Assembly: GCA_030428355.1 (NCBI GenBank)
Contig: JAUIBL010000033.1
Coordinates: 1-36,673, forward strand
DNA length: 36,673 nt
Origin: Alphaproteobacteria bacterium
GTDB lineage: Bacteria > Pseudomonadota > Alphaproteobacteria > Rhodobacterales > Rhodobacteraceae
Reading direction: 5' to 3'
Both the position numbers and the translations under genes were made by a program. Below are positions 15,319-24,452 of the stretch, piece after piece. Below the pieces are notes generated by a model that was not told the DNA's origin, did not search any database, and saw only the letters and a program-made list of their open reading frames with translations. Each line of letters starts with the position of its first letter. Within the stretch, counting starts at the first letter, position 1.

Positions 15319-16004
15319 TGCGGGTTCTGGTCATAAATCCGAACACCTCGCAGGGCATCACCGACCGCATCGCGCAGGCTGCGCTCAGTGCTGCGCATCC
15401 GGGCGATCACGTGACGACCCTGTCGGCAGCGTTCGGTCCTGAATTGATCGTCACGCCCGAGGATGGCGCCGAAGCCGCGCGCGGTGTGGTCGAGACCATC
15501 CAAAGCCAAGCCTCTCTGCCGGACGCCATCATTCTGGCCTCGTTCGGCGATACCGGGTCAGAGCAGGTGCGTGCCCTTTGGCCCAACATACCCGTGATCG
15601 GGATCGCCGAAGCCGCCTTGGAAAGCGTGCGTCAGATCGGAAAACCGTTTGCGATCGTGACCTTCGCTCCAGAGGTCGCGCCGCCCCTGCGGGACAAGGC
15701 GATCGAGCACGGCGTCGGCCACCAACTGATTGGCGTCGCGTACCACCCCGAGGCTCTGCACGACGATCCGGCTGACGTCGCCGATGCCTTGTTCGAAGAA
15801 CTGCTCGACCTCTGCCGTGCCTGCGCGCGCGATGGCGCACAGGCGATTGTCATGGGGGGCGGCCCGCTGGCCGGGTTGGCCGCCCGGATCGCACCACTCT
15901 GCGGTGTTCCGATCATCGACGGCACGGTCGAGGCCATCCGGCATATCCGCGACCGGATCACCACTCAAGCACTGCTTTCGCAAACGGCTGACACACGGTC
16001 ATGA
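15318..16004 (+). CDS. Asp/Glu/hydantoin racemase-superfamily protein lacking both catalytic Cys
   Basis: The product is a cytoplasmic protein of 228 aa. The start MRVLVINPNTSQGITDRI is the hallmark of hydantoin/allantoin racemase-like proteins. Those enzymes use one Cys in an A-C-F-G-D motif and another in G-C-A-G-M. Here the sites read ILASFGDTG (S75) and IVMGGGPLAGL (G181), so the two-base proton-transfer chemistry should be absent. Later Cys residues (C166, C169, C195) are not at catalytic positions. The gene shares a base with the dctM stop and overlaps the amidohydrolase start by four bases. It may act as a lyase, an isomerase of another kind, or a binding protein. Compare the paralogue at 24452. 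Confidence 0.85.
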   Translation: MRVLVINPNTSQGITDRIAQAALSAAHPGDHVTTLSAAFGPELIVTPEDGAEAARGVVETIQSQASLPDAIILASFGDTGSEQVRALWPNIPVIGIAEAALESVRQIGKPFAIVTFAPEVAPPLRDKAIEHGVGHQLIGVAYHPEALHDDPADVADALFEELLDLCRACARDGAQAIVMGGGPLAGLAARIAPLCGVPIIDGTVEAIRHIRDRITTQALLSQTADTRS

Positions 16005-17542
16005 GTTTTCAGGTCGTCACTGCGCGATGGATCGTCACCGGCACCTCTGACAATGGCGACATTGAAACGCTCGACGATGCCGCCATTGCGTTTGAAGACG
16101 GGGTGATCCTCGCGGTCGGGCCGCAAGCGGACATCTTCGCCGCCTACCCCGACGCGCCGGTCGTGACCTACCCGCACCACCTGATCATGCCCGGTCTGAT
16201 CAACGCGCATCACCATGTCGGGCTGACGCCACTCCAACTCGGCGCGCCGGACTCGCCGCTCGAGCTGTGGTTCGCGGCGCGGCTCGCCATCCGCAAGGTC
16301 GATCCCTATCTCGACACGCTCTATTCCGCGTTCGAGATGATCTCGTCCGGTGTGACGACGGTGCAGCACATTCAGGGCTGGGCCATGGGTGGCCTGGAAG
16401 GTGTCATCGGCTCGGCCAGTCGCGTGCTGGATGCCTATGACGCCATCGGGATGCGCGTGTCCTACTGCTACGGCGTGCGCGAACAGAACCGGTTTGTCTA
16501 CGAGGATGATGCGGCGTTTTGTGCGCGCCTTCCGTCCGAAACCGGCAAAGCCATGGCTGCGCATCTGCAACGGCTGACCATGCCGTTCGAGGATTTCCTG
16601 ACACTGTTCGATCACTTGACCGAAGCCAAAACTTCCCGCCGCGCGCGGGTACAGCTCGCACCGGCCAACCTGCATTGGATGACCGATGACGGGCTCTTGG
16701 CGCTGCAGGAAAAATCCGTGGCGGCCAATGTGCCCATGCATATTCACCTGCTCGAAACAGCCTACCAAAAGGAATACGCCTACCGGCGCACCGGCACGAC
16801 CGCCGTGCGTCATCTGGAAAAGCTGGGATTACTTGGGCCGCATATGACCATCGGCCATGGCGTCTGGATGACCGAAGACGACATCGAGATCTGCGCCGGA
16901 ACAGGCACCTGCATCTGTCACAACTGCTCATCGAACCTGCGGTTGCGGTCGGGCGCCTTGCCGCTGATGGACCTGATCAAGCGCGAGATGACCGTTGGCA
17001 TTGGGATCGACGAAGCCGGGATCAACGATGACCGCGACATGCTGCAGGAACTGCGCATGGTGCTGAACCAGCACCGCATTCCCGGCATCAACCCGGCGGA
17101 TGTGCCCTCGGCTGGCGATGTTCTGCGGATGGCGACCGAACATGGCGCGCGCACCACGGCTTTTGGCACCCAGATCGGACGGTTGGAGCCGGGGCGTCGG
17201 ATGGATGCGGTGGTGATGGATTACGACAAGGCCACCTACCCCTACCAGGATCCGGACATCGCGCCGATGGTCGCTTTGATCCACCGGGCAAAATCCAAGG
17301 ATGTCGATACGGTGATTGTCGAAGGTGAGGTCGTGTACCAAGACGGCCGTTTCACACGAGTCGACCGGGACGCCATCCTTGCCCAGATCGCCGAGGCGCT
17401 CTCCAAACCACGCGACGCGGATGAGCTGCACCGGCATGACCTGCGCGACGCGGTGTTCCCGATGGTCCGGGCGTTTTACGACGGCTATCTGCAGAACACG
17501 GCAGACCGGACTCCGTTCTACAAGTCGTCGTCCCGGACCTGA
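16001..17542 (+). CDS. Amidohydrolase, ATZ/TRZ (8-oxoguanine/cytosine deaminase-like) family
   Basis: This is a metal-dependent hydrolase of 513 aa, expected to deaminate or dechlorinate an N-heterocycle. Ligands are in the standard order: N-A-H-H-H (H70 and H72), HIHLLET (H249 with E252), GHGVWM (H286) and GIDEAGINDD (D337). CHNCSSNLRLRSG (about 306-318) is the usual loop before the Asp strand, with Cys in place of the more common Pro. The C-terminal beta part has LEPGRRMDAVVMD and VDTVIVEGEVVYQDGRF. It is longer than typical relatives (about 450 aa), with an extra C-terminal helical tail. It is the last gene of the RpiR-associated operon. The substrate could be an aminated purine or pyrimidine, but this is not shown. 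Confidence 0.88.
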   Translation: MSFQVVTARWIVTGTSDNGDIETLDDAAIAFEDGVILAVGPQADIFAAYPDAPVVTYPHHLIMPGLINAHHHVGLTPLQLGAPDSPLELWFAARLAIRKVDPYLDTLYSAFEMISSGVTTVQHIQGWAMGGLEGVIGSASRVLDAYDAIGMRVSYCYGVREQNRFVYEDDAAFCARLPSETGKAMAAHLQRLTMPFEDFLTLFDHLTEAKTSRRARVQLAPANLHWMTDDGLLALQEKSVAANVPMHIHLLETAYQKEYAYRRTGTTAVRHLEKLGLLGPHMTIGHGVWMTEDDIEICAGTGTCICHNCSSNLRLRSGALPLMDLIKREMTVGIGIDEAGINDDRDMLQELRMVLNQHRIPGINPADVPSAGDVLRMATEHGARTTAFGTQIGRLEPGRRMDAVVMDYDKATYPYQDPDIAPMVALIHRAKSKDVDTVIVEGEVVYQDGRFTRVDRDAILAQIAEALSKPRDADELHRHDLRDAVFPMVRAFYDGYLQNTADRTPFYKSSSRT

Positions 17543-17639
17543 TCGCTTTTCCCAAAAGACACGTGCAGCAATTGACCTTGGCGACCGATCCCGGCATGAC
17601 CCGGCGGACAGACTCAACCCAAAGTGTTGCACCGCTCTT

Positions 17640-18317
17640 ATGCCAACCTCTTCAGAAACGTCCACGGCTGCAGCGGAACGCGTGGCTGCCATCCTGCGCG
17701 ACAGGATCGTGAAGGGCGAGCTTGCGCCTTTGGATCGTCTGGTCGAACGGCGTTTGTCGGCCGAATTGGACGTCTCCCGCACGCCGGTGCGCGAGGCGCT
17801 GAAACTGCTCGAGGCGGATGGGCTGATCGAGATCACGCTGCATCGCGGTGCCTTGGTGTCGGTTTTCGGCCCGGACGAAGCGGTCCATCTGTTCGATGTG
17901 ATTTCCAGCCTCGAAAGCCTTGCCGCCGAGCGGCTTGCGGAAACCATCACAGCCGCCGGCCTGCAGGAGCTTGAGGATTTGCATGGCGCAATGCTCGAAC
18001 AGTTCCGCGCGGACCGGATCAGCGACTATTTCGACACGAATACCCTGATCCATGATTTCATCGTGACAGGCTGTGGTAATCCCATCGTGATCGACACCCA
18101 TCGCCGTCTGATTGCGCGGGCGCGGCGGGGGCGGTTCATGGCCATCATGAACCGTAAAAGGCTGGAACAGGCGGTCGGAGAACACGAGACCTTGATGCAG
18201 GCGTTCCGGTCGCGCGACCCCTCTGCCGCCGCAGACATCTGGAAGACTCACCTCCTGCATACGGGGCAAACTCTGGCCGACGTTCTTGGACGCGAAGCCG
18301 ATCAGACCAGCGTCTGA
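17640..18317 (+). CDS. GntR-family regulator, FCD subfamily
   Basis: The product has 225 aa. The winged helix is at about 12-75, including LSAELDVSRTPVREALKLLE, ADGLIEITLHRGALVS. The FCD ligand domain follows, with LIHDFIVTGCGNPIV, EHETLMQAF and THLLHTGQTL supplying the metal-binding His residues. The ATG at 17640 begins the conserved region. The open frame extends upstream across the end of the amidohydrolase gene but is not coding there. It lies 97 bp after that gene and 157 bp before the ABC operon, with a perfect palindrome between, so it is the likely controller of the ABC and hydantoinase operon. Confidence 0.87.
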   Translation: MPTSSETSTAAAERVAAILRDRIVKGELAPLDRLVERRLSAELDVSRTPVREALKLLEADGLIEITLHRGALVSVFGPDEAVHLFDVISSLESLAAERLAETITAAGLQELEDLHGAMLEQFRADRISDYFDTNTLIHDFIVTGCGNPIVIDTHRRLIARARRGRFMAIMNRKRLEQAVGEHETLMQAFRSRDPSAAADIWKTHLLHTGQTLADVLGREADQTSV

Positions 18318-18418
18318 TTCCATCCAGCCCATTAATTCCCCCCACCCCGCGCGATCGCCCAAACATCAGGCAAAGCCGTGCCTCAGAGTGCAAAATCCCC
18401 GTAAAAACAAGACATCTC

Positions 18419-18438
18419 AAAAATGGCATGCCATTTTT
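18419..18438. promoter_or_regulatory. Perfect 20-bp palindrome with TGGCATGCCA core, probable GntR operator
   Basis: AAAAATGGCATGCCATTTTT is self-complementary over its full length. The core TGG-N4-CCA matches the general shape of FadR-type operators. It lies between the GntR gene and the binding-protein gene, 37 bp before the latter's start, where binding would block transcription. No U-tract-terminator reading fits better, since the loop would be too small. Confidence 0.65.
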
Positions 18439-18474
18439 CGGGAAGACAAAAACATCCTGATGGGGGATTTGAAG

Positions 18475-19530
18475 ATGAAGAAATTGACCAACGGCGTCCT
18501 GTCCCGCCGATCCGTACTCAAGGGCTCTGCCTACGCTGCTCTTGGGACACTGGCGACACCCGCGATCCTGCGGGCGCAGAGCTCGGAAATCGTGATCGGC
18601 TGTGCCGGATCGCACACCGCGTGGATGGAAGAGATCGTCATCCCGCACATGAAATCGACCATCGGCGCGGACATCCTGTTCGAGGGCACAAAGTCATCGG
18701 TGAACCTCGAAAAGATGGCGTCAAACAAGGACGCGCCGTACCTGTCGGTGGTCCAGATGGACGATCCGGTGATGATCCAGGCGGTCGAGGCAGACCTTCT
18801 GACCCCAATCACCGCTGACGCCGTGCCGAACATGACCGACCTGCGCCCCGACGCGGTGCATATGGACGGCATGTGGTGCAACTACGTCCAGCCCTGGGCA
18901 GGCGTGGCCTACAACACCGAATTCGCACCGGACGGGGTGCCGTCCTGGACCAAACTCTGGTCGCCCGAGGCCAAGGGTCAGGTGATCATCCCGTCGCTCC
19001 AGAACACCGAAGGCATGTGGACGCTGTTCATCGCAGCGATGCTCGGGTCGGGAAAACCCTTCTCCGAAGCGCAGTATGAAATCGACGCCGCTTTCGCCAA
19101 GCTGGAAGAGCTGAAACCGAACCTGCTCTCGGTCTACACAACCATGAGCCAGGCCTTCAACCTGCTCGAACAGGGCGAGATCACCATGCTCGCAGGCAAT
19201 TTCTCGTCCTATGCCCTGCCCCGCAAGAACGAAGGTGTACCGGTCGACCTCGCCGCGCCGTCCGAAGGGATTTTTGCAATGCCGTCAGGGATTTGCCTTG
19301 TCAAAGGTGGCCCCAATCCGGAACTCGCACAGGCCTATGTCAACGAGATGCTTGGCCCGGTCATGCAGTCGGCGCTCGCGGATTTCTCGGCCTCCGTTCC
19401 GGCCAACACCACCGTCACGGCAGGCGCGATCATCCCCGAAGGTGTGCCGATCTATGCGCCCGACTGGGCCTTCGTCGCCGCGAACCGTCGCGAGTGGATC
19501 GAACGCTTCGACAAGCTGATGGCCCTCTGA
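18475..19530 (+). CDS. ABC transporter substrate-binding protein, spermidine/putrescine type
   Basis: This is a periplasmic receptor of 351 aa. It has a twin-arginine signal, LSRRSVLKGSAYAALG (9-24), with cleavage near ILRAQ, so it is probably exported folded. The body is a family 1 (PotD/Fe-type) binding protein with SVVQMDDPVMIQAVEADLL, VAYNTEF, WTKLWSPEAKGQVIIP and GEITMLAGNFSSYALP. The ATG at 18475 is chosen because GGGGGA precedes it by about eight bases. An in-frame ATG at 18460 is less well placed. It heads the operon with an ATPase pseudogene, two permeases and five hydrolase-type genes, so the ligand is probably a cyclic amide or ureide rather than a polyamine (inference). Confidence 0.88.
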   Translation: MKKLTNGVLSRRSVLKGSAYAALGTLATPAILRAQSSEIVIGCAGSHTAWMEEIVIPHMKSTIGADILFEGTKSSVNLEKMASNKDAPYLSVVQMDDPVMIQAVEADLLTPITADAVPNMTDLRPDAVHMDGMWCNYVQPWAGVAYNTEFAPDGVPSWTKLWSPEAKGQVIIPSLQNTEGMWTLFIAAMLGSGKPFSEAQYEIDAAFAKLEELKPNLLSVYTTMSQAFNLLEQGEITMLAGNFSSYALPRKNEGVPVDLAAPSEGIFAMPSGICLVKGGPNPELAQAYVNEMLGPVMQSALADFSASVPANTTVTAGAIIPEGVPIYAPDWAFVAANRREWIERFDKLMAL

Positions 19531-19533
19531 TCC

Positions 19534-20619
19534 ATGCAGAGCTCCGCAGGGACGGAGCCGGACAAACGCGCCTATCTCGACGTTGTCGGGGTCGGCAAGG
19601 CGTTCAAGGGGACCACCGTGATGTCCGATATGGACTTCCGCGTGGCGAGAGGAGAACTCGTGTCTCTTCTCGGCCCCTCCGGCTGCGGCAAGACCACATT
19701 GCTGCGCATCATCGCCGGTCTGACCTAGGCCGATGCGGGCGACATCCTTCTGGACGGGCGTGCGATCACGCGGGTTCCGCCGCATCGGCGCAATATCTCG
19801 GTCGTGTTCCAGAGCTACGCGCTCTTCCCGCACCTGACCGTCGCGGAAAACGTCGCCTTCGGACTGCGCGCGCGGAGCGTCCCCAAGAGCGACATTGCGC
19901 CAAAGGTCAACGAGGCGTTGCAACTGGGGCGGATGCGCGACTTTGCCGACCGGCCCGTGTCGGCGCTCTCCGGTGGTCAGCAACAGCGCGTGGCGGTCGC
20001 AAGGGCGCTGGTGGTCGATCCGGTGCTGTTGCTTCTGGACGAGCCATTCTCGGCGCTCGACCGCAAGCTGCGAGAAACGATGCAGGTGGAACTGAAATCC
20101 CTGCTGCGCGACCGGGGCATGACCGCGATTTTCGTGACCCACGATCAGGAAGAGGCGATGGGTGTCTCGGACCGCATCGCCGTCATGAACGCGGGCAGGA
20201 TCGAACAATTCGCAACCCCGTCCGAGCTTTATGCCCGGCCCCGTTCGTCCTTCGTGATGGATTTCGTGGGCCTCTCGACCCGCCTGCGCGGACGGGTGCA
20301 GAAGACCGATGGCACGACGATGCAGATCGAAACCGCGAACGGGCTTGTCCTCGCGCAGGGTACACTGGGTGTCGGCAGCGACGTGACCGTGGGCATCAGG
20401 CCCGAACTGATTTCGCCCGGCGCGGGTGAGAACACGATCAGCGTCACACTCGCGGATGCAATGGTCCTGGGTGCGAAGACCCAATTGCACGGGGTCAGCC
20501 ACACCGATGACCGGCTGCTCTGCGAGATACCCGGCATCCAGACGACCCTGACCCGCGGGCAGGATGTGACATTCGGCTGGTCGGTCAAAGACACGCTGGT
20601 CTACGAGGCGCACCGCTGA
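19534..20619 (+). pseudogene. ABC transporter ATP-binding protein (PotA-like) with in-frame TAG at 19726
   Basis: The frame encodes a normal importer ATPase: Walker [10 protein letters not shown] (47-55), then after the stop VVFQSYALFPHLTVAEN, SALSGGQQQRVAVARAL, LLLLDEPFSALDRK, VTHDQEEAMG and a TOBE-like C-terminal domain. Codon 65, between AGLT and ADAGDILLDG, is TAG. Relatives usually have Glu, Gln or Pro there, and GAG or CAG to TAG needs one change. No frameshift is present, and both halves stay in frame with a combined length of 361 residues. Reinitiation at GTG 19804 would lack Walker A. The gene lies three bases after the receptor stop and shares a base with the next start. Either a recent nonsense mutation, a sequencing error or readthrough explains it. 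Confidence 0.88.
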
Positions 20620-21446
20620 TGCGCAGCTTGGAGAATATCGGGCTGCTCGCCCTGCCAGGCCTGACCTTTCTTGCGGTGGTCTTCGCCCTGCCGCTGCTGA
20701 TGCTGCTGCTCAAGTCGTTCCAGATCGACGGACAGTTCTCGCTCGAGGAATACCGCCTGTTCTTCAGCGATGAGTACAATATGTCAGTTCTCTGGCGGAC
20801 GCTGCGCGTCGCCGCGCTGACGACACTCCTTGCTCTGCTAATCGCCTACCCCACCGCCATCGCCATGTCGCGCGCCAACGGGATCTGGCTGTCGATCTTC
20901 CTTGTCGCCATGGTGCTGCCGATGTCGGTTGGCGTCGTGGTCAAGGCCTTTGCGTGGTCGATCATCTTCCGCACGCGCGGGGTGCTGAATGACACGCTGA
21001 TGTCGCTGGGCCTGATCGACGCGCCGATCCGCATGCTCTTTACCGAAACCGCGCTGATCATCGGGGCAGCCAACGTGTTCCTTCCCTTCATGGTGCTGCC
21101 GATCTATGCCGTCCTGCGCCAGATGGACAGCCGCCTGCCCGAAGCTGCGGCCTCGCTTGGCGCGACGCCTGTCTTCCGCTTCTTCAACGTGACCCTACCG
21201 CTCAGCCTGCCGGGTGTGGTGGCGGGATGCGCCTTTGTCTTCTCGCTTGCCGTGTCGATGTACGTGATCCCGTCGCTGATCGTCGGTGAACGCCAGCAAA
21301 CCCTGTCGATGCTGACCGCGCGATCTTTCCTTTTCCTTCGGAACGAGGCTTTGGGCGCCACGATTTCCTCGATCCTGCTCATCATCGCGATTTCGGTCGT
21401 GCTGGGGTCAAGCTGGCTGGCCAACCGTCTGGGGGCGCGGCAATGA
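20619..21446 (+). CDS. ABC transporter permease, PotB-like
   Basis: This is an inner-membrane importer subunit of 275 aa with about six helices. The cytoplasmic EAA loop reads PEAAASLGATPVFRFFNVTLP (about 172-192), with the conserved Gly, which contacts the ATPase. MVLPMSVGVVVKAFAWSIIF is typical of spermidine/putrescine-type permeases. The ATG shares one base with the stop of the ATPase pseudogene, and the gene's end overlaps the second permease by four bases. Polarity from the upstream TAG could lower its translation. Confidence 0.92.
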   Translation: MRSLENIGLLALPGLTFLAVVFALPLLMLLLKSFQIDGQFSLEEYRLFFSDEYNMSVLWRTLRVAALTTLLALLIAYPTAIAMSRANGIWLSIFLVAMVLPMSVGVVVKAFAWSIIFRTRGVLNDTLMSLGLIDAPIRMLFTETALIIGAANVFLPFMVLPIYAVLRQMDSRLPEAAASLGATPVFRFFNVTLPLSLPGVVAGCAFVFSLAVSMYVIPSLIVGERQQTLSMLTARSFLFLRNEALGATISSILLIIAISVVLGSSWLANRLGARQ

Positions 21447-22243
21447 CCGGGACGGACCGCCTGTTTCTGGTGCTGAGCTGGACCATAGGTCTGTGTTGCG
21501 TGGTGTTCCTGATGCTGCCCATCGTGATAACCGTGGCCGCGTCCTTCACCTCGTCCTCGGTCTACACGCTGCCGCCGCCCGAATGGTCGCTGCGCTGGTA
21601 CCAGTCGCTGGAGCAGCGCTCGGGCCTGTGGGAGGCGGTGACGCTTTCGCTCAATCTCGCGCTGGTCTCGACCGCCATTTCTCTGGTGCTGGGCACGCTG
21701 GCCGCCGTGGCGGTCACGCGGGGCCGGTTCAGGGGGCGAGAGGCCATCGCCACCTTCACCGTGTCCCCGCTAATGATGCCGGGGCTGGTGGTCGGTGTGG
21801 CGCTCCTGCAGTTCTTCCGCGAGATCGGCCTGCGCGATGCCTATTGGTCGTTGTTGCTGGGCCATATCGTGATCACCCTGCCCTTCGTGATGCGCACGCT
21901 GCTCGCGTCGATGTCGGCCTTCGATTTCTCGCTGGTGGACGCCGCGCGCACACTCGGGCTGTCCTACCCCAAGGCCATTCTCAAGGTGCTGGTGCCCAAC
22001 CTCGCCCCCGCCTACCTGACCGGAGGGCTCTTCGCCTTTCTGGCGTCGATGGACAATTACCCGATCTCGATCTTCCTGACGGACGCCCGCAACAAGACGC
22101 TGCCGATCAAGATGCTGCAATATCTCGAGGAACAGCCAGACCCTTCGCTTGCGGCCATGTCCTCGGGCCTGATCCTGATGGCGGTGATCGCCCTGGTGGT
22201 CGGCGCGCGGACCGTGGGCCTGAACCGGATGATCCAGGGATGA
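21443..22243 (+). CDS. ABC transporter permease, PotC-like
   Basis: This is the second membrane subunit of 266 aa, about six helices, with EAA loop LVDAARTLGLSYPKAILKVL (about 166-185) and the segment VSPLMMPGLVVGVALLQFF common in PotC-type proteins. It pairs with the preceding permease. The last bases overlap the next gene's ATG by four, so transporter and hydrolases share one transcript. The overlapping plus-strand frame from 21493 has no family features within this gene and is ignored. Confidence 0.92.
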   Translation: MTGTDRLFLVLSWTIGLCCVVFLMLPIVITVAASFTSSSVYTLPPPEWSLRWYQSLEQRSGLWEAVTLSLNLALVSTAISLVLGTLAAVAVTRGRFRGREAIATFTVSPLMMPGLVVGVALLQFFREIGLRDAYWSLLLGHIVITLPFVMRTLLASMSAFDFSLVDAARTLGLSYPKAILKVLVPNLAPAYLTGGLFAFLASMDNYPISIFLTDARNKTLPIKMLQYLEEQPDPSLAAMSSGLILMAVIALVVGARTVGLNRMIQG

Positions 22244-23121
22244 GGCGCGATCTGAAGGGATATTTCGGCGCAGAACCCGCACCCTGCTGGCCGGATGACG
22301 CAAGGCTGGCGGTGTCCTTTGTCGTGAACGTCGAGGAAGGTGCGGAACTGTCTATCGGTGACGGGGACGAGCGCAACGAAGCGCGCTACGAAGCCGTCGA
22401 AGAGGTCAAAGGGGCACCGGACCCCTGTATGGAAAGCCATTTCGGCTATGGTCCGCGACAGGGCTACAAGCGGATCGCCGACGCGTTCGACCAGTTTGGC
22501 GTCAAGGCCACGTTCTCGACCTGCGGACGCGCTGCGGAACGCACACCCTGGTTGATCCGGGACGCGGTGGCGCGCGGGCACGAGGTGTCCTGCCACGGCT
22601 GGCGCTGGGAAACTCATGCGGGCTGGGACGCCGACAGGGAACGTGCGGTGATTGCCAAGACCCACGCCACCCTGACCGAGATTGCTGGCGTCGCTCCGGT
22701 GGGCTGGCACACACGGTCCGCCACCTCGCCCCACACCCGCGCGCTGCTGATCGAACACAGTGGCTTTACCTATGACAGCAACGCCTATGACGATGACATT
22801 CCCTATATGGAGGGTAGCCATGTCGTCCTGCCCTATGCGTTCGACACCAACGACATGCGCTTTTCCCCCGGTGGCGGGTTCGTGCAGGCGCGGGACTTTT
22901 CCGACTACGTGATCGCCGGGTTCGACCGGCTCTATGCCGAGGGCGCAACGGCCGCGCGGATGATGTCGATCGGGCTGCATCTGCGCATCATTGGCCGCCC
23001 GGCCCGCATCGGCGGGCTGGAGACGGTTCTGGCCCATATCGCGGGCACGCCCGGTGTCTGGATCGCGCCCCGTCGTGACATTGCCCGCCATTGGGCCGAA
23101 CAGCATGGAGAGACCACATGA
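22240..23121 (+). CDS. Polysaccharide-deacetylase-fold amidohydrolase, PuuE (allantoinase)-like
   Basis: The product is a cytoplasmic protein of 293 aa of the NodB/CE4 fold. The features FVVNVEEGAE (27-36), GYGPRQGYKRIADAF, GVKATFSTCG, HEVSCHGWRWETH (114-126) and TRSATSPHTRALL match the metal-independent or weakly metal-dependent allantoinase PuuE group, which opens cyclic ureide rings, rather than sugar deacetylases. No signal peptide is present. It overlaps both neighbours by four bases. Its place next to a hydantoinase and a carbamoylase supports action on a cyclic ureide or imide, but allantoin itself is not proven. An alternative is a cyclic-imide or formamide hydrolase. Confidence 0.85.
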   Translation: MRRDLKGYFGAEPAPCWPDDARLAVSFVVNVEEGAELSIGDGDERNEARYEAVEEVKGAPDPCMESHFGYGPRQGYKRIADAFDQFGVKATFSTCGRAAERTPWLIRDAVARGHEVSCHGWRWETHAGWDADRERAVIAKTHATLTEIAGVAPVGWHTRSATSPHTRALLIEHSGFTYDSNAYDDDIPYMEGSHVVLPYAFDTNDMRFSPGGGFVQARDFSDYVIAGFDRLYAEGATAARMMSIGLHLRIIGRPARIGGLETVLAHIAGTPGVWIAPRRDIARHWAEQHGETT

Positions 23122-24452
23122 CTGCGCTTGACCTGACCGCGCGCGATCTGGCTGCTGCAGTGCGCCGTGGGGAGGTCACTCCGGGAGCCGTAGCCTCAGA
23201 AACGCTGGCCCGCGCGGCAGAGCGTAATCCCGCGATCAATGCAATCTGCCACATAAACCCAGAGTTGGAAGCCGAGGCAGAACGTGTGACACAGCGCCTT
23301 GCTGCCGGAGAAGACCTGCCGCTGGCCGGGGTGCCCGTGCTGATCAAGGACAATATCTGGGTCAAAGGTCTGCGCGTGTCGCAGGGATCGCGGCTGTTTG
23401 CAGATCACATCGCGCCCGAGGATGCAGAATCCGTGCGTCGTCTGCGCAACGCCGGAGCGATGATCCTCGGCATCGCCACGTGCTCAGAATTCGCCTGCAA
23501 AGGCGCCACCAATTCCCCGCATCACGGCATCACCCGCAACCCCGTCGACCTGACACTGGGTCCGGGCGGGTCGTCCGGCGGGTCAGTCGCGGCGGTGGCA
23601 GCGGGGATCGTGCCGCTGGCCCTTGGAACGGATGCAGGCGGGTCAAGCCGTCGTCCCCCGGCGCATACGGGGCTGTGCGGGATGAAGCCGACCTATGACC
23701 TGATCCCCTACGGCCCCAGCTTTCCCGAACCCGTCTGGGGCATTTCCGTGATCTGCCCCATCGCCCGTGACATGGGGGATATTGCGCTTGCGATGAAGGT
23801 CGTGGCAGGCGTCCGGGCCGAGACACCGGCCACGCTCCACATCGCTGCCAGCCCGGATTTCGGCACGGGACAGGTGGTCGAACCGGATGTCGCGCAGAAC
23901 TTTTCCACGGTGATCGAAGCTTTCGCCAAAGCAGGCATCACGGTTCGGTCAGCCGAGATCGACTGGGGCGGGATCATGGGGCACGACATCCTGCCGCTGC
24001 AATTCGCGGGGCTTGCACAGGCCTATGGCGATGTCTGGCGCGACACTCCCGAGATCTTCGATCCAATGATTGGCAAGCAGATCGAAACGGGGTTGTCGCT
24101 TAGCGGTGTCGATGTCGCCCGTGCCCACCAGACCTCGTACAAAATGCGCACGGTTCTGCGCGCGGCGCTTGATCGCTACGGGATCATCGCGACCCCAACC
24201 ACACCCTGCCCCGCTTGGCCCGCCGACTTATCCGCCCCCGAGACCATCGCCGGACAACCGGCTGGCCCCCGCGACCATGCCGCGTTCACGCCTCAGGTCA
24301 ACCACGCCGGCGTGCCGGCATTGTCGCTGCCCTGTGGCACAACCCGGAACGGCTTGCCGCTCGGACTGCAGCTCATCGCACCTGCCGGACAGGACGGTGC
24401 CCTGATCGGCGCGGCGCTGGCTGTGGAACCATTGCTCAAGGACATCGCCTGA
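23118..24452 (+). CDS. Amidase-signature-family enzyme
   Basis: The product is a cytoplasmic amide hydrolase of 444 aa. The Ser-cisSer-Lys triad is visible as VLIKDNIW (K77), GPGGSSGGS (S152/S153) and LGTDAGGSSRRPPA (S176). GLCGMKPTYD follows, as in AtzF/biuret hydrolase and aryl-amidase relatives. It is shorter than allophanate hydrolase and lacks its C-terminal domain. The ATG at 23118 overlaps the previous TGA (ATGA) with GGAGAGA upstream. The frame's earlier GTG is not needed. In this operon it may cleave an open-chain amide or carbamoyl intermediate. Confidence 0.9.
   Translation: MTALDLTARDLAAAVRRGEVTPGAVASETLARAAERNPAINAICHINPELEAEAERVTQRLAAGEDLPLAGVPVLIKDNIWVKGLRVSQGSRLFADHIAPEDAESVRRLRNAGAMILGIATCSEFACKGATNSPHHGITRNPVDLTLGPGGSSGGSVAAVAAGIVPLALGTDAGGSSRRPPAHTGLCGMKPTYDLIPYGPSFPEPVWGISVICPIARDMGDIALAMKVVAGVRAETPATLHIAASPDFGTGQVVEPDVAQNFSTVIEAFAKAGITVRSAEIDWGGIMGHDILPLQFAGLAQAYGDVWRDTPEIFDPMIGKQIETGLSLSGVDVARAHQTSYKMRTVLRAALDRYGIIATPTTPCPAWPADLSAPETIAGQPAGPRDHAAFTPQVNHAGVPALSLPCGTTRNGLPLGLQLIAPAGQDGALIGAALAVEPLLKDIA

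Noticed and set aside
21493..22239. N-terminal extension of the PuuE-like protein inside the second permease gene
   Set aside because: It is low-complexity Gly/Arg/Ala sequence in the wrong frame of a clear permease. The ATG at 22240 overlaps the permease stop in the usual way.
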